DNA from: Saccoglossus kowalevskii
Lineage: Eukaryota; Hemichordata; Enteropneusta; Harrimaniidae
Assembly (NCBI RefSeq): GCF_000003605.2
Contig: NW_003136840.1
Coordinates: forward strand, 37,247-50,686
Direction: 5' to 3'
DNA length: 13,440 nucleotides
The notes under the pieces were generated by a model that was given only the letters and a program-made list of their open reading frames with translations, made no database searches and was not told the origin of the DNA. Every line of letters begins with the position of its first letter. Position 1 is the first letter of the stretch. Below are positions 7,276 through 13,440 of the stretch, one piece after another. A program made the translations under genes and the position numbers.

Positions 7276-7382
7276 TGTAACTTCTGAGGAGTGAGATCTA
7301 TTCGTTTTGCGATTTGGTGCTGTTTAAGTGCTGCGATAAAGGTCTTCAGCAAAGATTAAATAGTTATGACCCAATTGTAATG
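7276..7382 (+). repeat. 3' LTR of the BEL/Pao element, shortened
   Basis: The LTR begins TGTAAC after the polypurine tract. From 7294 it matches 2087 onward with 4 substitutions, plus one replacement where CGAT (7334-7337) stands for the 34 bases at 2127-2160. Homology ends at 7382, where only about a quarter of the predicted LTR length has been covered. The TATA box, DR1 and polyadenylation parts seen in the 5' LTR are absent here. Confidence 0.75.
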
Positions 7383-9284
7383 TTATATCTTGTTTGAAAC
7401 ATGAGCACCTTGGCATTATGCCTGTATAGTTTTGTTAGGATTGATTGTTTCTTAAGTATTATTTACTCAAGAATTTGAATTTGATGTGAGTTATAGGTAA
7501 ACGCACATAGAGTCATTTTTGCTAACTTTTTTTGGAAATTGTCATGTATGAGAAAGTTATGCATCCCTATTTAAAGTTGTATCTTTCACCTTTCTATGAT
7601 CTGTTACGTAGGCTAAATGAAAATAAAGATCTGAGATTAATATCAGCAACCACAATTACTCGAACTCTTGTGTGTGTGTTTTCCCGTAAATTACGTAAAC
7701 ACTGCACTCAAAATCACGCAATTCACTGTTCCGGCCCCCACCGCCAGTGAGACCTGTGACATATTGAATTATTATTATATTGCTATTAGTCAGATAAGAT
7801 ACCATTACGATATTGATGTGAATTCGCTGTCAGTATTGCTTCACAATGTTAAAATAAAAAAAACTTTAAAAACCTCTATAAGGTCGTTTTTAATGAATAT
7901 CTTCCACATATACAAGAGCATCGTAATTCCGCCAACGTTTTGAAACAAGAGAACAACATATACTTATTTGCATGCCCAGTAACTATTACAAGGAAGGTCA
8001 ACTAAGCGCATAGCACTTGTTTCAAGCATGCAGTGGCTCAATGGCCTGTGTGTATATCTATGTACATTTACAGAGAATAACGACACTGTTTGTAATGGGA
8101 CCATAGTTGAAGATCTGGCAATTAGTCGTGACCGCCTTTCTCGGTACAAAGCCATCTCAAGCCCAGCTTACATATCAATGACAAGTGACAACCCTATATG
8201 GTCCTCTTTTGATACTAAATACAAACTAAATCAAATCGCTCATATTATAAACATAGTCCTATGCTGTGTTTATTTCTATTTTAAAAGGTTTCTATTATGG
8301 TGTCAGATTTTCCAAAAGGCAATAGAACCCACTACGTCAAATATTTGAACTGGATTGGTAGGTATTAGAGTCCTTTAGTGTTGAATAAATTGTATCGATA
8401 CAGCGTTAGCTATGTTAACGTTTCCGTTTGTGTAAAGAGATGGGAACAGGTACAGGGTTAATCCTATAATATAGTGACTTGAGTTGCTTTATATTAAATA
8501 TTGCTACGAGATAGCGTAGAAAGTAAGGAACTTTAACTTTGCCTTATGTAGGCGAATGACTCAATGGATTGCTTTTGGATTTTCAGATATCCCCTGGTCA
8601 TATGTTTCCATCCACATGAATCCGTTTTTTGTCCAATATGCTGTCATATTAACCCGTATACATGCCTTTGATGACACCAATCATGTGTCTCCGATCAATT
8701 GGAAATCTGTTTACTCAGGAAACATGTCAATAACATAAATCGATCATAACTGGCTGAATTTAACAACTCAGGTGACTGCATTGGGATACAGTTCTATTTT
8801 ATTGCAAATCGTATAGTACGAGCAAATATGAAATGCGGGAATGTGAGTATATAATGTATTTTATGGAAAAAATGCATCTATAAATGTCAGCGATACTCTC
8901 ATAGAAAACATGCAGGCTTGATGTGAAATTGCTGAATTAATTTTTATCATTTAATAGGCAAGGTTATTTCCCTTGGCATTTATTTTATATTCCCCACTTT
9001 AGGTCAAGGCAGAAAGGCAATAGCGCAGCGCGCGATGTATTGTACGATGTTGTTATGATTTCCGTGTCGTTATGCAGTACACACAATTTGTAACTCTCCG
9101 GGACACATAGTTGTTCCCCTGGTTGACAGCAGTAACATACTGTTATATTGATCATACAACGTACAATACATATACTTCCATATACAACGATTTTCAGGAA
9201 ATATTGTGAATGAAATATACGTACGAGACTTGAACTTTGGTCGTTTTTATATTTTCTTGAATGGCTGCCACCTATTGAGAGATC
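7383..9284. other. Non-coding stretch with no recognised gene
   Basis: I see scattered ORFs of up to about 107 codons but no family I can name and no convincing exon structure. One frame at 8028-8348 ends in a hydrophobic run (IINIVLCCVYFYF), and another at 8556-8738 follows a TTTTCAG that could act as an acceptor. Both are within what chance allows. No tRNA, no terminal inverted repeats and no tandem array were noticed. Confidence 0.4.
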
Positions 9285-9419
9285 ATGGGAGTTAAACATA
9301 TTCTTCACCTAATACTCGTAGTCTATACTATCATGGTGAATAGATCATGTCAAACCTCGGATAACATCGTATCTGTGTCAGTCGGAAAGCATTGTACTAA
9401 CGAAATGTCACAGAAATGA
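9285..9419 (+). CDS. Small ORF with signal peptide, possible first exon of a secreted lectin-like protein
   Basis: ATG 9285 sits in a good eukaryotic start context (A at -3, G at +4) and opens 44 codons ending at TGA 9417-9419. Residues 1-22 look like a secretion signal: a lysine at position 4, a hydrophobic core (ILHLILVVYTIMV), then a polar NRSC. The mature part contains NIVSVSVGKHCT, which loosely recalls the N-L-A-x-G-K-P-x-T start of F5/8-type and F-type lectin domains that commonly follow signal peptides in marine invertebrates. No splice donor is convincing before the stop, and no downstream exon was recognised. It could be a decayed exon 1, a very small secreted peptide, or chance. 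A minus-strand ORF overlaps its first bases. Confidence 0.22.
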   Translation: MGVKHILHLILVVYTIMVNRSCQTSDNIVSVSVGKHCTNEMSQK

Positions 9420-10434
9420 ACTTATAGGTTTAGCAAATAATTTACGCGCCATCTACACGTCATGCTGAATACCTCTGGAGAATGTTACGCTGAATTGTTT
9501 TGTATGCTGTGCAAGCAGTGTTCAGATTATAAACATATAGCTATGCGTAAGATGTGAACATCATACTATGTTATGTTTCATTTAGTAATAATATCTGGCA
9601 AATATATGGGATATTTGCATAATGTCACAGAAACTAGTAATATTCACTTGGAGCTTAGCCTTTGCGATCAGTGTTAAGATATATCCCATACCAGTTGTCT
9701 TAGCCTGATTAGCCCATATTAGCCCATATGTAGTGCGTAGTATACTCCTGGCAACACGTATTAATAGTTGTGTATCGCAATTTTAAAACTTTGAGTAACG
9801 AATCCGTGTTATCTTGCACATTCACTGTTTAAAACGTATATTTATAACGTATTCCCACTTTTAATCCCAAAATAAACTGTATTTGTTTAAACATTGAAGA
9901 GTGGATAAAACAACTTCTACACCAATGTAAAGAAAACATACATTTACACGAATAGCATTTAATATTACTATAACTATGTGGATATGCATTATTTTGACTA
10001 TGTATTCGTCTACGTCGTTCCTTTTGTCAAGATAACTCTCACAGTTGTATTTATCATTACATAATTATACATGCTGCTGCGTGTTCATGAAACAATTTCG
10101 AAAAACGTATTTTTATATAAAGTCCAGTGTCTCGTTAAATACATTTCCTCACCTACTTCTTTGAAGATCCAGTTTCAGGTGTACAGCATTTAGTAATGTA
10201 CATTTCTCGTGATCTATTTTACATTAGTAACTCTTCGTATGTGACCGTGAAAGTTTTTCATAGGGACGTTTTCAGTTCCATCTATAACGTTTGCTGAAAT
10301 CTTACTAAAATAGAACTGACTAAACGTGGAAGGTTATTTTGCCCGAATCATCAGTTGCGGACGTGTTCACACCTAAATTTCAATCACAACTGGGTTACTT
10401 TGGCTTAACACTGATAGATATTGTGACCGAGTCG
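9420..10434. other. Non-coding stretch, no gene recognised
   Basis: No supported ORF or RNA gene. A perfect 8-bp inverted repeat lies at 9598-9605/9611-9618, ATTAGCCCAT is repeated in tandem near 9708-9727, and 9887-9911 resembles the 3' part of the BEL/Pao 5' LTR (2574-2600). Confidence 0.45.
9598..9618. other. Perfect 8-bp hairpin overlapping an octamer motif
   Basis: GCAAATAT and ATATTTGC pair perfectly around a five-base ATGGG loop. The right arm runs into ATTTGCAT (9613-9620), the octamer bound by POU-family factors. No gene is adjacent to give this a role. Confidence 0.35.
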
Positions 10435-10486
10435 TCTACACAACTTAATTCTGAGTTAATGTGACTGCAACGCATACATAACCTGA
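10435..10486 (+). repeat. Isolated, shortened copy of the minisatellite unit
   Basis: TTAATTCTGAGTTAATG followed by GACTGCAACGCATACATAAC matches the left half of the array unit found from 11027 onward, but lacks the CACGTGAATTCTGTG half. It is separated from the array by about 540 bp of unrelated sequence. It may be an old outlying copy from before the array expanded. Confidence 0.7.
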
Positions 10487-11026
10487 CATGACTATTGATA
10501 GTCAAAAGACGGTTAAGAGAACGCTAAAAGTAGTTAACAGCAAATTTAGAAAATTGCACCTGATTCATGAACGAATCACATATTGCAAGTACGTGTTGCA
10601 TTCAAACACAAATCATCCGATTAACTCGTCAAATAGGAAAATGGCCAAGCATTCACATAGTTCGTCGATCTGGCAATTATTGTTTTGAATGTCAAAAAAA
10701 TTTACCACTCTTAAATAGTGATAGAAAAATTGCACTCTCCAATCGGATCGTTTGAAAACAACTTTGTTCAGAAAAACAGTCCGCTCACTAGTAAATGCGA
10801 ACAGTTTTCAGCAACGGAAAAGTCCTCTACCAGTTATTGGTTATTGATTAAAATAAAGAAAGTAGTAAACGCCGACTGTTTAGATCAAAATAGTACTTTC
10901 CTAGTAAATACTGACAAAAATATAGATATATTCCAAGTAAATGCTTACAAATGATGCCAAATTAAAAAAAAACTGTCTGCTAAGTAAGCACCACACGAGG
11001 CAAACAATAGGTAGAATAACAATACA
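10487..11026. other. AT-rich spacer between isolated unit and array
   Basis: Two overlapping short ORFs occur but match nothing I know. A weak recurring AGTAAAYRCYKAC-like word appears near 10789, 10862, 10903 and 10937 without a fixed period. There are no clear transposon ends or target duplications, although the stretch sits between two copies of the same repeat. Confidence 0.4.
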
Positions 11027-11760
11027 AGTAATTCCGAGTTAATGCGACTATGACACATGAATTCTGTGGCGACTACATAACATAATTCTGAGTCAAATGC
11101 GACTGAAGCACGTGAATTCTGTGACGACTACATATTAACGTAATTCTGAGTTAGTTCGACTGAAGCACGTGAATTCTGTTACGACTGACTACATAACGTA
11201 ATTCTGAGTTAGTTCGACTGAAGCACGTGAATTCTGTGACGACTACATAACATAATTCTGAGTCAAATGCTACTGAAGCACGTGAATTCTGTGACGACTA
11301 CATCACATAATTCCGAGTTAATGCGACAGCGACACATGAATTCCGTGACGAATACATAACATAATTCTGAGTCAAATGCGACTGAAGCACGTGAATTCTG
11401 TGACGACTACATATTAACGTAATTCTGAGTTAGTTCGACTGAAGCACGTGAATTCTGTTACGACTGACTACATAACGTAATTCTGAGTTAGTTCGACTGA
11501 AGCACGTGAATTCTGTTACGACTGCATAACGTAATTCTGAGTTAGTTTGACTGAAGCACGTGAATTCTGTGACGACTGCATAACGCAATGCTGAGTTAAT
11601 ACGACAGCGACACATGAATTCTGTGACGACTACATAACATAATTCTGAGTTAGTTCGACTGAAGCACATGAATTCTGTGACAACTACATACGTAATTCTG
11701 AATTAATGCGACTGAAGCATGTGAATTCTGTGCCGACTGCATAACGTAATTTTGAGTTAA
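11027..11760. repeat. Minisatellite array A, about 13 units of 54-58 bp
   Basis: About thirteen units follow head to tail, each with TAATTCTGAGTTA, CGACTGAAGCA, CGTGAATTCTGTGACGACT and a CATAAC joint. Length varies by small insertions such as an extra GACT (GACTGACTACATAAC). Eight units have CACGTGAATTC; units 1, 6 and 11 instead have GACACATGAATTC, giving a five-unit higher-order period of 278-279 bp. The last unit is cut after GAGTTAA by a LINE insertion. Some frames stay open on the minus strand because 54 is a multiple of three; they are not genes. Confidence 0.95.
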
Positions 11761-11775
11761 TAATAATAATAATAA
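11758..11775. repeat. (TAA)n microsatellite, the 3' tail of the LINE
   Basis: Six TAA units form the junction between the array and the LINE. On the LINE's own strand this is a TTA-repeat tail at its 3' end, replacing a poly(A) tail. Several non-LTR families of the CR1/L2 kind end in such short tandem repeats. Confidence 0.8.
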
Positions 11776-11790
11776 CTTTATTACACTACT

Positions 11791-11811
11791 AAAAACCTTC
11801 AGAGGGTTTTT
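11791..11811 (-). other. LINE 3'-end stem-loop
   Basis: AAAAACC (11791-11797) and GGTTTTT (11805-11811) form a 7-bp stem with a 7-base loop, lying 15 bases inside the (TTA)n tail. In stringent-type LINEs such as the eel L2-like element a 3' stem-loop next to a short tandem repeat is recognised by the element's own reverse transcriptase. That role is inferred here from position and shape. Confidence 0.55.
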
Positions 11812-11889
11812 GTATGGCAAGGAACATAAAAACATACTATACATAAGAGATACAAATAAAATGTTAGTAAAATAAAAGAAAAAAATAAA

Positions 11890-12649
11890 TTAATTACTTT
11901 CTGTGGTTTTAAAAATTGTGCTCTTTAAGTATTTTGCTAAAGCTATATTATTCTCCATAATCTTTTTAAATATGGAATTCACATCCATTGTGTAAATATT
12001 TATTGCACACTCATCAAACAGTTTTTTTCTTTGTTCTATTATAGCCAGTACAAAATAGCAGGAAATGTTTTTCATCTCCTAATGCTTTAGTGTTACATTT
12101 ATTACAGTGTCTATTTTCTAATTCTATTTTGGGCTTTGTTCTTCTACCTAATTCTATTTCTAAGTTGTGGTCACTCAGACGGAATTTTGAAAGCATTTTC
12201 CTGAGGCTGAAATTTGAAATGTTTTGCAAATAATTTTCCATATTATAGCTTACTTTGAATAGTTTGCATGTTCTCAGTTTTGTTCCCCTATTTTCATTGG
12301 TTTCACTGAAATTTAGTTCTTCTCTCCATCTTTGAATATAAATCTCAGATAGTCTGAGTTTTACTTTTTTTAGTATTTGATTCCAATTTTCCATATTGTG
12401 ATAATTTTTTATTTTAATTAGATCATGTCCCAGTGTAGCATTAATAGTCCTTACCCAGTTTGAATTAATTTTTATCATTTCATCCAGGGCTAATTTTAAA
12501 ATGTGATTATCTGGCAGACTATATAGTCTATGGCAGTATTTAATTTGAGCCAAATTAATTTTTAATTTTACTGGTAACCTACCAAGTTCTGCTTTCAAAC
12601 CACTAATTGGCGTCATTTTACTCACTCCTAGGATAAACCTGTAAAAAAA
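11890..12649 (-). pseudogene. C-terminal remnant of LINE ORF2
   Basis: The frame enters at the truncation (12649) in mid-protein with FYRFILGVSKMTP, then AELGRLPVKLKI, WNQILKKVKLRL, TKLRTCKLFKV and LSKFRLSDHNLEIELGR. It then has a cysteine-histidine knuckle, C-x2-C-x9-H-x4-C (HCNKCN to HFLLFC). These are the thumb and tail of non-LTR reverse transcriptases of the kind common in aquatic invertebrates; the catalytic RT core lies further upstream and is absent. A seven-base T run on the + strand (12022-12028) shifts the frame by one base. After it the natural C-terminus resumes (LFDEC, then FKKIMENNIALAKYL) and stops at 11890-11892. GTG or ATG codons at 12625 and 12616 are not real starts. It is non-functional. 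Confidence 0.85.
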
Positions 12650-12650
12650 T

Positions 12651-13440
12651 GTTAATGCGACTGAAGCACGTCAATTCTGTGACGACTACATACGTAATTC
12701 TGAGTTAGTTCGACTGAAGCACGTGAATTCTGTGACGACTACATAACATAATTCTGAGTTAATGCGACAGCGACACATGAATTCTGTGACGACTACATAA
12801 CATAGTTCTGAGTTAATGCGACTGAGGCACGTGAATTATGTGATGACTACATAACGTAATTCTGTGTTAGTTCCACTGAAGCACGTGAATTCTGTTACTA
12901 CTGACTACATAACGTAATTCCGAGTTAGTTCGACTGAAGCACGTGAATTCTGTTACGACTGACTACATAACATAATTCCGAGTTAGTTCGACTGAAGCAC
13001 GTGAATTCTGTTACGACTGACTACATAACATAATTCTGAGTTAATGCGACTGAAGCACGTGAATTCTGTGACGACTGCATAACATAATTCTGAGTTAATG
13101 CGACTGAAAAACGTGAATTCTGTGACGACTACATAACGTAATTCTGAGTTAATGCGACTGAAGCACGTGAATTCTGTGACGACTGAAACACGTGAATTCT
13201 GTGACGACTGCATAACATAGTTCTGAGTTAATGCGACTGAGGCACGTGAATTATGTGATGACTACATAACGTAATTCTGTGTTAGTTCCACTGAAGCACG
13301 TGAATTCTGTTACTACTGACTACATAACGTAATTCCGAGTTAGTTCGACTGAAGCACGTGAATTCTGTTACGACTGACTACATAACATAATTCTGAGTTA
13401 ATGCGACTGAAGCACGTGAATTCTGTGACGACTGCATAAC
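12651..13440. repeat. Minisatellite array B, about 14 units, running past the window end
   Basis: The array resumes in mid-unit after the LINE with GTTAATGCGACTGAAG and continues to the last base, so it extends beyond the window. Segment 12796-12978 recurs at 13211-13393 without a mismatch by eye (183 bp, offset 415), showing recent multi-unit duplication. One unit (about 13139-13216) holds an extra half-unit, placing two CACGTG sites only 25 bp apart (13164 and 13189). Twelve CACGTG copies occur in this part. Confidence 0.95.

Larger units (their letters stand above)
2072..7382 (+). mobile_element. Degenerate BEL/Pao LTR retrotransposon
   Basis: A direct repeat brackets the unit: 2087-2205 and 7294-7382 match at about 95% outside one indel. 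Between them lie, in BEL/Pao order, Gag, protease, reverse transcriptase, RNase H/peptidase-A17-like region, integrase with H2C2 zinc finger, and DUF5641, spread over all three + frames. Such elements copy themselves through an RNA intermediate in virus-like particles. This copy cannot: it has more than ten frameshifts, many in-frame stops, a protease cut to a stub, an RT lacking its catalytic motif, and unequal LTRs. The left boundary (TG at 2072) is a best guess because the first 15 bases align poorly with the right LTR. No clear target-site duplication was found, partly because the right end is lost. Confidence 0.9.
11761..12650 (-). mobile_element. 5'-truncated LINE (non-LTR retrotransposon) inserted in the minisatellite
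   Basis: An 890-bp block interrupts the array. It carries the C-terminal end of a LINE ORF2 on the minus strand, about 130 bp of 3' UTR, a 3' hairpin and a (TTA)n tail. Left flank ...GAGTTAA and right flank GTTAATGCGAC are the two sides of one array unit, so GTTAA (or GTTAAT) at 11756-11760 and 12651-12656 is the target-site duplication. The other end is truncated in mid-ORF, as expected when target-primed reverse transcription stops early. The type is CR1/L2/Jockey-like, not certain. Confidence 0.85.

Noticed and set aside
7532-7943. Two overlapping + strand ORFs after the 3' LTR
   Set aside because: They lie in different frames, have no motif, and do not continue BEL/Pao homology.
8028-8348. 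106-codon ORF with a hydrophobic end
   Set aside because: No recognisable domain, no clear splice sites, and an ORF this long is expected by chance in 13 kb read in six frames.
8556-8738. Possible exon after a TTTTCAG acceptor
   Set aside because: The peptide (WSYVSIHMNPFF and so on) looks codon-like, but I could not place it in a family and no donor follows.
8985-9308. 107-codon minus-strand ORF with several cysteines
   Set aside because: No known cysteine spacing or motif, and it overlaps the more plausible signal-peptide ORF on the + strand.
10488-10954. Three short + strand ORFs in the spacer
   Set aside because: They overlap in different frames, with lysine/asparagine-rich AT-driven composition and no motif.
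11430-11844. Minus-strand ORFs with a repeated SELRYAVVTEFTC-like peptide
   Set aside because: They are the minisatellite read in a frame that stays open because units are often 54 bp. There are no start context, splice sites or family.
12983-13213. Minus-strand ORF of 76 codons in array B
   Set aside because: It is the same open frame of the repeat unit, not a gene.
11027-13440. CRISPR-like array
   Set aside because: Units are contiguous and fully repetitive with no unique spacers, and the surroundings are metazoan.

Overview
This window looks like a piece of an AT-rich animal genome. It has no bacterial-style operon, no ribosome binding sites and no dense coding. Its contents are dead retroelements, tandem repeats and one or two exon-like relics. 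The BEL/Pao retrotransposon restricts it to metazoans. That element type, the LINE type and the satellite-rich background suggest a marine invertebrate, perhaps a mollusc, but this is a guess.

Layout. (1) 1-307 is a tandem repeat of 180-bp period that may continue upstream of the window; 521-593 is a 30-bp tandem repeat next to a short helicase-like coding relic that ends before its Walker A loop. (2) 679-1990 is AT-rich non-coding DNA holding one ankyrin-repeat-like exon with a plausible splice acceptor and an in-frame stop. (3) About 2072-7382 is one old BEL/Pao LTR retrotransposon on the + strand. Gag, a protease stub, a reverse transcriptase remnant, RNase H/A17, integrase and the C-terminal DUF5641 domain follow in the normal order. 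It is dead: there are many frameshifts and stops, most of the protease and RT is deleted including the catalytic aspartate motif, and the 3' LTR is shortened. (4) 7383-10434 is mostly featureless, with a small signal-peptide ORF at 9285-9419. (5) 10435-13440 is a minisatellite of roughly 54-58 bp units, itself a dimer of two related half-units, with multi-unit higher-order repeats. A 5'-truncated LINE (11761-12650, minus strand) has inserted into it, leaving a GTTAA(T) target duplication.

No working gene is demonstrable. The parts do not cooperate as a system. The interest lies in how the elements decayed, the LTR promoter, the higher-order organisation of the minisatellite and the clean LINE insertion. 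I did not find convincing evidence of a new biological system.
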